Positions 18,104 through 28,878 of a stretch of DNA of 49,434 bases are shown here, piece after piece. The stretch is from NCBI GenBank assembly GCA_003354135.1, contig PIVK01000023.1, forward strand, positions 1 to 49,434, written 5' to 3'. The DNA is from Rhodospirillales bacterium (GTDB lineage: Bacteria > Pseudomonadota > Alphaproteobacteria > Rhodospirillales > GLO-3). The notes beneath the pieces were generated by a model. The model did no database searches, was not told where the DNA came from, and saw only the letters and a program-made list of their open reading frames with translations. Each line of letters begins with the position of its first letter. The first letter of the stretch is position 1. The position numbers and the translations under genes are program-made.

Positions 18104-18723
18104 CGAACAAGCTCCGCCGCAAGGCGATTCGCGTCGACCTGCAGATCATCGCCGACATGATCGATTCCGATTCCCGGGTGTTGGACGTCGGTTGCGGCGA
18201 TGGCGCGTTGCTCGACTACCTGACTCACTTCAAGCAGGTGGACGGTCGGGGCATCGAACTTTCCACCGAAGGTGTGAATGCATGCGTTTCGCACGGGCTG
18301 TCGGTCATCCAGGGGGATGCGGACACGGACCTCGCCTATTACCCGAACGGCGCCTTCGATTACGTGGTGCTGAGCCAGACCTTGCAGGCGACCTCCAATC
18401 CCAAAGACGTGCTGGAGAATCTGGTCCGCATCGGCAAGCGAGCCATTGTCTCATTCCCCAACTTCGCTCATTGGTGGCTTCGGGGATATCTCCTGGCGCA
18501 GGGGCGGATGCCCAAGAGCAAGACGCTGTCCGACGAGTGGTATGACACCCCCAACATCCACTTCTGCACCATCAAGGATTTCGTGGTGCTGTGCCGCGGA
18601 ATGGGGATCACGGTGGAGAAGAGCATCGCGCTCGACAAGGATGGCACACGGCGGCGCATCCAGGGGGGCCTGTTCAGCGCCAACCTGCTGGGCCAGCAGG
18701 CGGTGTTTCTGCTCAGGAGGTAG
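18100..18723 (+). CDS. metW: Methionine biosynthesis protein MetW
   Basis: Class I methyltransferase-fold protein. SAM-type motif I is [16 protein letters not shown]; the family block '[20 protein letters not shown]' and the tail '[20 protein letters not shown]' follow. 207 residues. It is coupled to metX by a 4-nt overlap. Its last 11 nt overlap the 3' end of the convergent methyltransferase gene. In related organisms MetW associates with MetX for homoserine acylation; catalytic methyl transfer has not been established for it. Confidence 0.93.
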   Translation: MTNKLRRKAIRVDLQIIADMIDSDSRVLDVGCGDGALLDYLTHFKQVDGRGIELSTEGVNACVSHGLSVIQGDADTDLAYYPNGAFDYVVLSQTLQATSNPKDVLENLVRIGKRAIVSFPNFAHWWLRGYLLAQGRMPKSKTLSDEWYDTPNIHFCTIKDFVVLCRGMGITVEKSIALDKDGTRRRIQGGLFSANLLGQQAVFLLRR

Positions 18724-19465
18724 TGGGGGGGGTCCGGGTCGTCGGATTGGTGTTGCGCCGGGTGAGAGGCACGTAGGCGCGCGCGCGGCGGGTCTGGGTC
18801 AGCGGCTGAGCAGCGTACATCTGTTTCGAGGCCTCGATCATCACCACGCCGGCGAAAGCCGGAAACCAGCGTTCCCCCGCCGTCTCCCAGGCCCGGGCGG
18901 AGGACAGCACCATACGTGATCGCAAGGGCAGCACGAACAGCGCGGTATGGGTGGCGACCGGGGTGAACAGCGCGTCTCTGAGCGCGCGCGAAATCTGGCT
19001 TGCGGAGTAGGGTTGCCCTTGGCCGAAGGGGCTGCGTTCGAACCGTGCCCACAGGCCTCGGCGGTTGGGCACCACGACCAGCAAGCGCCCGCTGCCGGAG
19101 AGCACCCGCCAAACCTCGCGCATCATGGGGCGGACCTGTTCGGCGCATTCCATGGAATGGACCATCAGCACTCGATCAATCGAGAGATCAGGGAAGGGCA
19201 ATTCGCCTTCCTCGGCCAGGACCGTGAGGTTGCCGCCCTCTGCGGGCCAGTGCAGCACACCCTGGGCCGCCGGCATCACGGCGCAGACGCGAGCCGCTTC
19301 GGCGCGGAAGGGATTAAGGAACGGAGTCGGATAGCCGAGCCCGGCCACGGTCAGCCCTTTGACGTTGGGCCAGACCGAACGGACTCGGTTGCCGATCATG
19401 CGACACGCCACCCGACCCTGGCTGGTAGCATAGAAATCACGGAGATCCACGGCGTCGGTCCACAT
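18713..19465 (-). CDS. SAM-dependent methyltransferase (type 11-like)
   Basis: 250-residue class I methyltransferase: 'VKGLTVAGLGYPTPFLNPF' fills motif I loosely, acidic post-I region, 'IDRVLMVHSMECAEQVRPMM' (motif II/III), 'SGRLLVVVPNRRG'. The substrate is unknown; similar proteins sit beside glyoxalase II or queuosine genes in relatives. The glycine loop GLGYPTP is atypical. Lies 12 bp after queF on the same strand and its end overlaps metW's end. Confidence 0.8.
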   Translation of the reverse strand: MWTDAVDLRDFYATSQGRVACRMIGNRVRSVWPNVKGLTVAGLGYPTPFLNPFRAEAARVCAVMPAAQGVLHWPAEGGNLTVLAEEGELPFPDLSIDRVLMVHSMECAEQVRPMMREVWRVLSGSGRLLVVVPNRRGLWARFERSPFGQGQPYSASQISRALRDALFTPVATHTALFVLPLRSRMVLSSARAWETAGERWFPAFAGVVMIEASKQMYAAQPLTQTRRARAYVPLTRRNTNPTTRTPPTTS

Positions 19466-19477
19466 CGCCGAACCCTC

Positions 19478-19942
19478 CTATCCCCGCCCGCGGTAAGGAG
19501 GAACACCTTGGTCGGGCAGCCACAGGCCGTTCGGCGGTTCGCCGGTCTGCCAAAATACATCGATGGGGATGCCGCCCCTGGGATACCAATAGCCGCCGAT
19601 GCGCAGCCATTTGGGGCCGGCGGCGGCGGCGATGCGCTTGGCGATTGACAGCGTGCAATCCTCGTGAAAGGCCCTGTGATTGCGGAAAGAGGCCAGGAAC
19701 AATTTCAGGGACTTGCTCTCGACCAAATTGGCATCCGGCACATAGTCGATGATCAAGTGTGCGAAGTCCGGCTGTCCCGTCACCGGGCAGAGAGACGTGA
19801 ACTCGGGGGCCGTAAAGCGGACCAGGTAGGTTTCACCGGCCTGGGAGTTGGGAACGGTCTCGAGATTCGCCGCCTCGGGGGACGCCGGAATCTCGGCCGT
19901 GCGGCCCAGTTGGGTCAGGGTTTCGTGTGTGCTGGTGCTCAT
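19478..19942 (-). CDS. queF: NADPH-dependent 7-cyano-7-deazaguanine reductase
   Basis: Reduces preQ0 to preQ1 in queuosine biosynthesis (tunnel fold). 154 residues, unimodular type. Visible motifs: '[20 protein letters not shown]' with the catalytic Cys in [10 protein letters not shown], the ESKSLKLFL QueF motif, and the FHEDC substrate region. tgt and queA lie within 1 kb, so three genes of the queuosine pathway cluster here although queF is not in one operon with them. Confidence 0.95.
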   Translation of the reverse strand: MSTSTHETLTQLGRTAEIPASPEAANLETVPNSQAGETYLVRFTAPEFTSLCPVTGQPDFAHLIIDYVPDANLVESKSLKLFLASFRNHRAFHEDCTLSIAKRIAAAAGPKWLRIGGYWYPRGGIPIDVFWQTGEPPNGLWLPDQGVPPYRGRG

Positions 19943-20088
19943 CCGAACCGTATATACTTGAGAATGGCCTCTGATAAAATTATTTCATAACTTAGGGTAT
20001 TGTGAAACAGTCCGTTTGCGGGCAATGTCTCGTAAAGAGTGAGGGAGGGAATTGTTGTTCACCTTGAGCTTTAAAGAGGATAGGCCGT

Positions 20089-20652
20089 ATGGCAAGAGCA
20101 AAATCCACCACGAAGGCGCGCAAGGCGCCGACGAAGACCAAAAGAGCGAGTGCCCCCGGGAAAACCACTTCTAGGAGACTCAAGACCGGGAACGGCGGCA
20201 CGTCGCTCGAAGATTTGAGTGCCCCTTCGCAGGATGCATTCTATCTCAGCGAGGCTGCGATCCTGCTGGATCAGGCCCGGGGGGCCGACGGAAAGCGACG
20301 TGACAAGGAGAAAATGGCCGCCGCTTTGGAACGGGAGCTCGAAGTCTGGACGGCGATCCGCACGGCCGTTCTGCGTTGGACCGACACGCAGCAGAAGGTG
20401 ACCAAGGAGAACCTGTGCCGGCTCGCGGATTTCATCGCCGGCACCATCATGAGTTCGGGCATCGACGTTTCGGACGCCACCGTTGACACGCTGATCAACA
20501 TCAACCTGCAGATTGCCGAAGGCTTTCTGGAAGGTGAAACGCGGCGCCACGTTCAGGACCAAGCCTATCAGATCTGGGAGACGGAGGGTCGTCCGGACGG
20601 TTGCGATCAGGACCACTGGCTGCGGGCAGAAAAGAAGGCCACGACCGACTGA
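20089..20652 (+). CDS. Possible FlaF-like protein fused to a DUF2934-like tail
   Basis: 187 residues. The first ~40 are Lys/Ala/Thr-rich, like a low-complexity nucleic-acid-binding tail. Residues about 75-150 resemble the flagellar regulator FlaF: 'LERELEVWTAIRTAVL', 'LCRLADFIAGTIM', 'LININLQIAEGF'. The last ~35 (HVQDQAYQIWETEGRPDGCD, then QDHWLRAE) fit the short DUF2934 domain. Both assignments rest on pattern memory and the fusion has not been checked. FlaF assists flagellin expression in alphaproteobacteria, but no other flagellar gene is nearby. Followed by a strong terminator. Confidence 0.6.
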   Translation: MARAKSTTKARKAPTKTKRASAPGKTTSRRLKTGNGGTSLEDLSAPSQDAFYLSEAAILLDQARGADGKRRDKEKMAAALERELEVWTAIRTAVLRWTDTQQKVTKENLCRLADFIAGTIMSSGIDVSDATVDTLININLQIAEGFLEGETRRHVQDQAYQIWETEGRPDGCDQDHWLRAEKKATTD

Positions 20653-20683
20653 TCCCGGAAGATCCCCGCAGAGGTCTTTAAAT

Positions 20684-20708
20684 AAGGGGCGCTTTGGCGC
20701 CCCTTTCT

Positions 20709-20710
<2 letters not shown>
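20684..20710. terminator. Bidirectional rho-independent terminator
   Basis: A hairpin with stem GGGGCGC/GCGCCCC, extended by AA-TT, and loop TTTG is followed by TTTCTTT; on the other strand the tail is T-poorer. It lies between the FlaF-like gene and the convergent tgt, whose stop codon is at 20709-20711. Confidence 0.8.
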
Positions 20711-22873
<2,163 letters not shown>

Positions 22874-22967
22874 GGGCGCTTCCTACCCGAAACGGGACCA
22901 AAGGACAAATGGAGCCGCACCTGTTAGAGTCGTGCCGCAAGGAGCAGCAATAGGGAGATGGACCACC

Positions 22968-23264
22968 ATGCGTGTCACCATGGTTCATGTCCATGTCAAG
23001 CCCGAGAGCGTTGACGCCTTCATCGAGGCGTCTCTGAAGAACCAGACGGGATCGGTGAAGGAAGTGGGGAGCGTTCGCTTCGATATCCTTCAAGACCCTA
23101 AGGATCCGACCCGATTCGTCTTATACGAGGTTTTCGTTTCCGATGCGGCCGTGGCCGTTCACAAGGAGACCGAACACTACCTTGCTTGGCGCGACACCGT
23201 GGCCGAAATGATGGCCGAACCGCGCAAGGGCGTGCCCTGGCGCGGCCTGTTGGGCGAAGGCTGA
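22968..23264 (+). CDS. Antibiotic biosynthesis monooxygenase-fold (LsrG/YgiN-like) protein
   Basis: 98-residue ferredoxin-like ABM domain: 'MRVTMVHVHVKPESVDAFIE', SVRFDILQDPKDPTRFVLYE, then the HKETEHYLAW motif. Such proteins act as small cofactor-free oxygenases or isomerases; the substrate is unknown. Start chosen at 22968 (AGGGAG about 12 nt upstream). It is separated by only 3 bp from the alcohol dehydrogenase, so the two probably share a transcript and a substrate pathway. Confidence 0.85.
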   Translation: MRVTMVHVHVKPESVDAFIEASLKNQTGSVKEVGSVRFDILQDPKDPTRFVLYEVFVSDAAVAVHKETEHYLAWRDTVAEMMAEPRKGVPWRGLLGEG

Positions 23265-23267
23265 GTC

Positions 23268-24455
23268 GTGTCCGGACCCTTCACGCCTTTCACCATCTCC
23301 CGCCTGCCGCGCATCCTGTTCGGCGAGGGGGCGTTGGCGGGCCTTCCGGATGAGGTTGCGGCCCTTGGGAGCAGGGTGTTGATCGTGACGGGCAAGCGCT
23401 CCTTCAAGGACTCGCTGCATTGGCGGCGCCTGACGGCGGGACTGGACGCGCGGAGTATCGCCTTTGAAGGCGTTTCCATCGCCGGAGAGCCTAGTCCGGA
23501 ACTGGTGGATGCGGTGGCGGCCGAATGGCGAACCTTCGGCGCCGAGGTGGTCCTGGGCATTGGCGGTGGTAGCGCAATGGATGCGGCCAAAGCCATCGCC
23601 GGCCTGCTGAATGCCGGACGTTCGGTGATGGACTACCTGGAAGGCGTGGGACCCGAACTGCCCTACGAAGGACCCGCGGTTCCCCTGATTCTGGCTCCCA
23701 CCACTGCGGGCACGGGAAGCGAGGCGACGAAGAACGCGGTCCTGTCGCGTCAGGGCGCGGACGGATTCAAGAAATCCTTCCGCCACGAGATGTTGGTTGC
23801 CCGGGTTGCCGTCGTCGACCCGGAGCCGCTGGCGACCTGCCCGACAACGGTGATGGCGGCGGACGGCATGGACGCCTTTACCCAGCTTCTGGAATCCTAC
23901 GTCTCTCTCAAGGCCAACCCCATGACCGAAGCCCTGGCCTGGTCCGGCCTGGAGGCGGCTGTGGAAGGACTTTTTCCTTCGCTGGAGGGGAAGGCCCCGG
24001 GACGGCGGAGAATGGCCTATGCCTCGCTTGTTTCGGGCATCTGTTTGGCGCAGACAGGCCTCGGGTCGGTGCACGGCATGGCTTCGCCTTTGGGCGCCTT
24101 CTTCCCCATTCCCCATGGGGTCGTCTGCGGCACACTTCTGGCCGAGGCCACCAACGTCAATATTGCCGCTTTGAAAACGCGCAATCCAGATTCACCAGCC
24201 CTCGCAAAATATGCCCGCGTCGGCAAGTTGCTGGCGGGAGACGTTCATATGAAGCGGGACGAATCCTTGGAGGCTCTGGTGGCGACCCTGCGTCACTGGA
24301 CCGAACGGGCGCGGATTGAAAGACTCGGCGCCTATGGCGTCAGCCCGGGCGACGTGACACGGGTCACTGCGAACAGCCGCGGCAGCTCCATGAAGACCAA
24401 TCCATTGGTCCTCGAAGACGAAGAGATCGCAGAGATTATCCGGCGGCGGCTCTAA
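23268..24455 (+). CDS. Iron-containing alcohol dehydrogenase family protein
   Basis: Type III ADH of 395 residues starting at GTG. The NAD-binding glycine motif is GIGGGSAMDAAKA, followed by 'LILAPTTAGTGSEATKNAV'. The metal site is partly changed: in place of the usual D-x-x-x-H the protein has DAFTQLLE (His to Gln). The later GSVHGM and IPHG histidines remain, and the intermediate AHP is ASP. A recognised DAxTQ-type subfamily carries this pattern, so it may bind another metal or act on another substrate. A GC-rich 8-bp stem spans its stop codon (24443-24465) without a T-tract. Confidence 0.85.
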   Translation: MSGPFTPFTISRLPRILFGEGALAGLPDEVAALGSRVLIVTGKRSFKDSLHWRRLTAGLDARSIAFEGVSIAGEPSPELVDAVAAEWRTFGAEVVLGIGGGSAMDAAKAIAGLLNAGRSVMDYLEGVGPELPYEGPAVPLILAPTTAGTGSEATKNAVLSRQGADGFKKSFRHEMLVARVAVVDPEPLATCPTTVMAADGMDAFTQLLESYVSLKANPMTEALAWSGLEAAVEGLFPSLEGKAPGRRRMAYASLVSGICLAQTGLGSVHGMASPLGAFFPIPHGVVCGTLLAEATNVNIAALKTRNPDSPALAKYARVGKLLAGDVHMKRDESLEALVATLRHWTERARIERLGAYGVSPGDVTRVTANSRGSSMKTNPLVLEDEEIAEIIRRRL

Positions 24456-24536
24456 TCCGCCGCCACGAGGCAGCTTCGATTTTTCACGATCCGCGTGTCT
24501 TGTGAACTTCTGTGCCAATAGGCGAGAAGAGCTTGC

Positions 24537-25124
24537 TCAATCTGGCGTTCTGGTGAGCTTGTCGAGCTGATTCTGTATCTTATCGAGCTTGGAGCGGAGT
24601 TCGTCGATCGGGGTTTCCGACTGCTGATTCTTGGGTGCTGCCGCGCCTTCGCCCCCTTCTTCTTCCTTGCCGTAGAAGGGGGTGAACATCTTCATGGCGT
24701 TTTCGAACAGCGCCATGTTCTGGTTGCCCATCTCCTCGAACTGGCCAAAGGGGTCCATGGCGTCTTGCATGTAGTGGCGCATCTGTTCCTGGTTGCGGGC
24801 AAAGGACTGCATGCTGTAATCGAGATACCTCGGCACCAGGGACTGCAGGCTGTCGCCGTAGAAGCTGATCAGATGTCTGAGGAAACTGATCGGCAACAGG
24901 TTCTGGCCCTTGGATTCCTCCTCAACGATGATATGCGTGAGGACGGAACGGGTAATGTCGTCGCCTGACTTGGCGTCACGGACAACGAATTCGGTCCCGT
25001 CCTTGACCATCTGAGAGAGATGATCGAGGGTCACATAGCTGCTCGTTGCCGTGTTGTAGAGTCGGCGATTAGCGTATTTCTTGATGATGATCGGCTTTTT
25101 GTCGCTATCATTCTTGTCGGCCAT
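24537..25124 (-). CDS. phaR: Polyhydroxyalkanoate synthesis repressor PhaR
   Basis: DNA- and PHA-granule-binding repressor of phasin/PHA genes. N-terminal PHB accumulation regulator domain: IIIKKYANRRLYNTATSSYV, then FLRHLISFYGDSLQSLVPRY. The C-terminus is acidic with a predicted helix (ELRSKLDKIQNQLDKL). I choose the ATG at 25124 (MADKND; GGGGG about 9 nt upstream) over 25172, whose extra 16 residues overlap a palindrome. 195 residues. It lies divergent from the PHA synthase genes, with operator-like sequences between them. Confidence 0.93.
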   Translation of the reverse strand: MADKNDSDKKPIIIKKYANRRLYNTATSSYVTLDHLSQMVKDGTEFVVRDAKSGDDITRSVLTHIIVEEESKGQNLLPISFLRHLISFYGDSLQSLVPRYLDYSMQSFARNQEQMRHYMQDAMDPFGQFEEMGNQNMALFENAMKMFTPFYGKEEEGGEGAAAPKNQQSETPIDELRSKLDKIQNQLDKLTRTPD

Positions 25125-25168
25125 GCTGCGCTGCCCCCAAGGGAAATTGTCGTCCGCTGGACTGTTTA

Positions 25169-25214
25169 GCACAAATTATTTGTGCAGAAAATGACGCATT
25201 GCTGCAATGCAATG
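25169..25214. promoter_or_regulatory. Candidate operators between phaR and the PHA genes
   Basis: GCACAAA-TTA-TTTGTGC (25169-25185) is a perfect 7-bp-arm palindrome. GCATTGCTGCAATGCAATG (25196-25214) is TGC/GCA-rich, like PhaR-protected sequences described upstream of phasin and phaR genes in Paracoccus and Ralstonia. Location between phaR and its divergent target genes supports autoregulation. Binding is inferred. Confidence 0.55.
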
Positions 25215-25275
25215 AAAACTTTCTCCGGCGACCGGGTCGGGTTTATAGTGGACGTTGGCAAGGAAAGGGAGGCCG

Positions 25276-25626
25276 ATGGACGGCATGCCGGACCCGGATG
25301 AGTTGGCGGGACGTTACTTCGACCTGTGGCAGCGGCAACTGGAAATCCTGTCTGGGACCGGGCCCATGGCCGAAACGGCGGCCCGCACGCTTGGGCTGTT
25401 GGGGGCCATGACGGGGTTCCCGGGGCCAACCGGGAGCGGAGGAGGAACGAATGATGCGAATGCCGGCGCCGCGCCCGCTGCCGCTTCACCTGGCGGTTCT
25501 GACCACGACCTTGGCGAGCTTGCGCGCCGAGCGGGCGAGCTCGAGAAGCGGTTCGCCCGTCTGGAGTCCGGAATTGACGGGGGAAGCGGCAGATCTGGAA
25601 AGGGAGATCGCGGCTCTCGATCCTGA
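25276..25626 (+). CDS. Small protein preceding the PHA synthase (possible PhaE/PhaR-subunit-like)
   Basis: 116 residues. The N-terminal helix has 'GRYFDLWQRQLEILSG' and 'ARTLGLLGAMTG', followed by a Gly/Ala/Pro/Asn-rich linker (GGGTNDANAGAAPAAASPGG) and a C-terminal helix RRAGELEKRFARLES. A Trp-bearing N-terminal helix plus a C-terminal coiled coil recalls the non-catalytic subunits (PhaE, PhaR of Bacillus) of two-subunit PHA synthases, but the similarity is only architectural. GGGAGG precedes the ATG by 5 nt. Its last 176 nt overlap the synthase gene in another frame. Confidence 0.55.
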   Translation: MDGMPDPDELAGRYFDLWQRQLEILSGTGPMAETAARTLGLLGAMTGFPGPTGSGGGTNDANAGAAPAAASPGGSDHDLGELARRAGELEKRFARLESGIDGGSGRSGKGDRGSRS

Positions 25627-26662
25627 GGTTTTCGCCGCAGCACTGGAAGCCGAGGCCCGGCGCCGCCTGGAGGGTTTCGCCGACGGCGTTCTCGCCTTCG
25701 ACCGCCTGCGGGGTGCCCGCCCGGAGCCCCCCGTTCCCGTACTCTGGCAGGACGGGAGCACGCGGCTGTTCGATTATTCCCAGACGAAGACCGGGGCACC
25801 TCTGCTGCTCGTCCCGTCGTTGATTAACCGGTCCTATATCCTCGACCTGGAGCCGAACCGTAGCCTCGTGCGGTATCTGGCCGAAGCCGGTTTCCGGCCT
25901 TTCCTCGTCGATTGGGACGAACCGGGGGAGATCGAGCGCGGTTTCACCCTTACCGACTACGTGGCGAACCGTCTGCAAGGCGCACTGGATGCCGTGTGGG
26001 CGGAATGCGGACGACCGGCGGGTGTGGTGGGCTACTGCATGGGGGGGCTTCTGGCCTTGGCCTTGGCAGGGCGCAACCCCGAGCGGGTCGGGGCTTTGGC
26101 TCTGCTGGCCACCCCCTGGGACTTTCATGCACTGGGCGGGGCCCGGGTCCGCTTGCTGGCGTCCCTGGCGCCCCTGATTGGGGGGATCGCCCGGACCCTG
26201 GGCGTGCTGCCGGCCGATGTCCTGGCCGGCGTGTTCACGGCTCTCGATCCCTACCGGGCGTTGGAACGGTACCGATGGTTCGCTCGGGCCGACAAGGGGA
26301 GCCGGCGGGCGCGGGAGTTTCTGGCCCTGGAAACCTGGCTCAACGACGGGGTTGCACTGGCCGGACCGGTTGCCTGCGAGTGCCTCGAGGGATGGTATGT
26401 CGAAAACACGCCGCTGCACGGGACCTGGAGGGTGGACGGACGTCCGGTGCGCCCCCAAGAGGTTCGCTGTCCGTCGCTTTCCGTCGTTCCCGGAGCCGAC
26501 CGCATCGTGCCCGCGGCCTCGGCACGCGTCTTGGCGGAGATGTTACCGGGCGGTACGATACGGAACGTGGAGGCCGGGCACGTCGGGATCACGGCGGGCC
26601 GCCGGGCACGCCAACAACTTTATCGCCCCCTTTCAGCCTGGCTGGCCCGCGGTCTTGGTTGA
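25451..26662 (+). CDS. phaC: Short PHA synthase (class III PhaC-like alpha/beta hydrolase)
   Basis: 403 residues. The PhaC-type block LLVPSLINRSYILDLEP is followed by 'GFRPFLVDWDEPG'. The lipase-like box GYCMGG carries the catalytic Cys, and the Asp in VVPGADRIVP and the His in EAGHVGIT complete the triad. Length matches class III/IV catalytic subunits (about 360-400) rather than class I (about 580). The ATG at 25451 is preceded by GGAGGAGG, so the out-of-frame 176-nt overlap with the small upstream gene looks genuine. It should polymerise hydroxybutyryl-CoA supplied by phaA/phaB downstream. Confidence 0.85.
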   Translation: MMRMPAPRPLPLHLAVLTTTLASLRAERASSRSGSPVWSPELTGEAADLEREIAALDPEVFAAALEAEARRRLEGFADGVLAFDRLRGARPEPPVPVLWQDGSTRLFDYSQTKTGAPLLLVPSLINRSYILDLEPNRSLVRYLAEAGFRPFLVDWDEPGEIERGFTLTDYVANRLQGALDAVWAECGRPAGVVGYCMGGLLALALAGRNPERVGALALLATPWDFHALGGARVRLLASLAPLIGGIARTLGVLPADVLAGVFTALDPYRALERYRWFARADKGSRRAREFLALETWLNDGVALAGPVACECLEGWYVENTPLHGTWRVDGRPVRPQEVRCPSLSVVPGADRIVPAASARVLAEMLPGGTIRNVEAGHVGITAGRRARQQLYRPLSAWLARGLG

Positions 26663-26684
26663 AATCGGTTCGATTTTGAGCTAC

Positions 26685-26714
26685 TTGAGCCCGGTATCTG
26701 GCTTGCGCTACACT
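26685..26714 (+). promoter_or_regulatory. Weak predicted promoter for phaA
   Basis: TTGAGC and TACACT are separated by 18 bp and end 38 bp before the phaA ATG. AAGGAGG lies close to the start codon. It may give phaAB expression independent of the synthase. Confidence 0.4.
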
Positions 26715-26752
26715 GGTCACGGAAGACCGGCCCCAGAGCAAGGAGGAACTTT

Positions 26753-27928
26753 ATGACCGACGTCGTGATCGTGGGTGCTGCACGCACCGCTGTCGGCGCC
26801 TTCAACGGCGGGCTGAGCACGCTGCCCGCGTCCCAAATGGGGCATGTGGCCATATCCGAAGCTCTGCGCCGGGCCAAAGTGGAACCGGATGAGGTTGCTG
26901 AAGTGGTTTTGGGCCAGGTGCTGACGGCAGGTGCCGGGCAGAACCCGGCCCGGCAGGCCGCCTTTGGTGCAGGCATCCCCGATACCAGCACCGCCTACGT
27001 CATCAATCAAGTCTGCGGATCCGGCCTGCGCTCGGTGGCGCTGGGCATGCAGGCGATCCAACTGGGTGATGCCGGGATCGTGGTCGCCGGCGGGCAGGAG
27101 AACATGAGCCTCACCCCCCACTGCATTCATCTCAGGACCGGCACCAAGATGGGCGATGCCGAGCTCATGGATCTGATGGTCAAGGACGGCCTGTGGTGCG
27201 CGGTGCATGGTTACCACATGGGGGCCACGGCCGAGAACGTGGCCGAACGGTGGCAGATCACCCGCGACGAGCAGGACCGGTTCGCCGCCTTCTCGCAGCA
27301 GAAAGCGGAGGCCGCGCAGAAGGAAGGCCGGTTCAAGGACGAAATCGTCTCCGTGGTCATTAAGACCCGTAAGGGCGAAGCCATCGTCGAGGAGGACGAA
27401 CACCCCAAACACGGCACGTCGGCGGAAACCCTGGCCAAACTGCGCCCCGCTTTTGACAAGGATGGAACCGTGACCGCCGGCAACGCGTCGGGGATCAACG
27501 ATGGTGCCGCGGCTCTTGTCCTGATGGCGGCCGATGAGGCAGAGAAGCGCGGCGTCGAGCCCCTGGCGCGCATCGTTTCCTGGGCAACGGCGGGGGTCGA
27601 TCCGGCCTTCATGGGCTCGGGCCCGATTCCGGCCAGCCGCAGAGCATTGGAGAAAGCGGGCTGGGGGGTTGATGACCTTGACCTCATCGAAGCCAACGAG
27701 GCGTTTGCCGCCCAGGCGATCGCGGTCAACAAGGATCTCGGCTGGGATATCTCGAAGGTGAACGTTAACGGCGGTGCCATCGCGCTGGGGCATCCCATCG
27801 GGGCCTCGGGGGCGCGTGTCCTGGTGACGCTGCTGCACGAAATGGGGCGCCGCGATTCCAAAAAGGGCTTGGCCACGCTCTGCATCGGCGGAGGCATGGG
27901 CATCGCCATGTGCCTGACCCGCGACTGA
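26753..27928 (+). CDS. phaA: Acetyl-CoA C-acetyltransferase (beta-ketothiolase)
   Basis: Condenses two acetyl-CoA to acetoacetyl-CoA. Thiolase signatures are all present: [14 protein letters not shown] (acylated Cys), '[20 protein letters not shown]' (His) and [11 protein letters not shown] (second Cys). 391 residues. First of the phaA-phaB pair behind the synthase gene, with AAGGAGG before the ATG. Also usable in beta-oxidation-type reactions with the hbd/etf genes found further along. Confidence 0.95.
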   Translation: MTDVVIVGAARTAVGAFNGGLSTLPASQMGHVAISEALRRAKVEPDEVAEVVLGQVLTAGAGQNPARQAAFGAGIPDTSTAYVINQVCGSGLRSVALGMQAIQLGDAGIVVAGGQENMSLTPHCIHLRTGTKMGDAELMDLMVKDGLWCAVHGYHMGATAENVAERWQITRDEQDRFAAFSQQKAEAAQKEGRFKDEIVSVVIKTRKGEAIVEEDEHPKHGTSAETLAKLRPAFDKDGTVTAGNASGINDGAAALVLMAADEAEKRGVEPLARIVSWATAGVDPAFMGSGPIPASRRALEKAGWGVDDLDLIEANEAFAAQAIAVNKDLGWDISKVNVNGGAIALGHPIGASGARVLVTLLHEMGRRDSKKGLATLCIGGGMGIAMCLTRD

Positions 27929-27999
27929 GCTTGTGAGCAAGTAATCCGGCGACGCCTCGGATGCACGGGGACGGCGGCGGAAGAAAAAGGGAGGACAAA

Positions 28000-28728
28000 A
28001 TGGCACACAACCGTGTAGCCGTCGTTACCGGCGGGACCCGCGGCATCGGCCGCTCGATCTGCGAGGAGTTCCAGGACCAGGACTACACCATCGTCGCCAC
28101 CTACCACGGCAGCGAGGAACAGGCCCAACGGTTCAGGGACGAGACCTCCATTCATACTTGGAGGTTCGACGTCGGCGACTATGACGTTTGCCAGAAAGCC
28201 TGCGCCGAGATCACCGGGACGTGGGGTCCCATCGATATCCTGATTAACAACGCGGGCATCACGCGCGATGCCACGATCATGAAGATGACGGCCAAGGATT
28301 GGGACGATGTGATCAGGGTCAACCTGACCTCGTGCTTCAACATGTGCAAGGCCGTGTTCCCGTCCATGCGCCAGCGCAGGTTCGGGCGCATCATCAACAT
28401 TGGCTCCATCAACGGCCAGGCGGGCCAGTACGGCCAGGTGAACTACGCGGCGGCAAAGGAGGGCATCCACGGTTTCACCAAGGCACTGGCGCTGGAAGGG
28501 GCCAAGTACGGCATTACGGTTAACGCGGTGGCGCCGGGCTACGTGAATACCGAAATGGTCCGCGCGGTGCCGGAGGAGGTTCTGGACAAGATCATCGCCC
28601 AGATCCCGATGGGGCGTCTGGGCCGCGCCCAGGACATCGCCCGGGCCGTGGTGTTCCTGTGCGACGAGGACGCCGATTTCACCACCGGATCAACCATCTC
28701 CATCAATGGCGGGCATCACATGTACTGA
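28000..28728 (+). CDS. phaB: Acetoacetyl-CoA reductase
   Basis: SDR enzyme making (R)-3-hydroxybutyryl-CoA with NADPH for PHA. Cofactor loop VTGGTRGIGRSICEE, structural NNAGIT, catalytic 'INIGSINGQAGQYGQVNYAA' followed by AKEG (Ser, Tyr, Lys), and the PhaB-typical GYVNTEMVRAVPEEV. 242 residues from the ATG at 28000, which follows AGGGAGG; an upstream ATG at 27961 lacks a site. Completes phaC-phaA-phaB. Confidence 0.95.
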   Translation: MAHNRVAVVTGGTRGIGRSICEEFQDQDYTIVATYHGSEEQAQRFRDETSIHTWRFDVGDYDVCQKACAEITGTWGPIDILINNAGITRDATIMKMTAKDWDDVIRVNLTSCFNMCKAVFPSMRQRRFGRIINIGSINGQAGQYGQVNYAAAKEGIHGFTKALALEGAKYGITVNAVAPGYVNTEMVRAVPEEVLDKIIAQIPMGRLGRAQDIARAVVFLCDEDADFTTGSTISINGGHHMY

Positions 28729-28878
28729 GTGCGCTCTGCCGCACCGGGAAGTTTTGGTTTTGTGGCAGGCGCCATTTTGATGCCGTCCCTCCTCATCGAG
28801 GTTTGACGGAAAGGAGGGGCCTCTGCCTCATATCGGCACGGCGGAGATATGGCGCTTCCGCAGGCCTTCCAACCTCTT

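Noticed and set aside
23121-24116. Minus-strand open frame opposite the alcohol dehydrogenase
   Set aside because: Low-complexity Arg/Gly/His-rich translation; a shadow of a confidently identified gene.
24443-24465. Rho-independent terminator at the end of the alcohol dehydrogenase gene
   Set aside because: The 8-bp stem is good but no T-tract follows directly, so I left it as a note under the gene.
25166-26458. 430-codon minus-strand frame across the PHA synthase
   Set aside because: Pro/Arg/Gln-rich with no motifs; the plus strand carries a complete PhaC-like triad.
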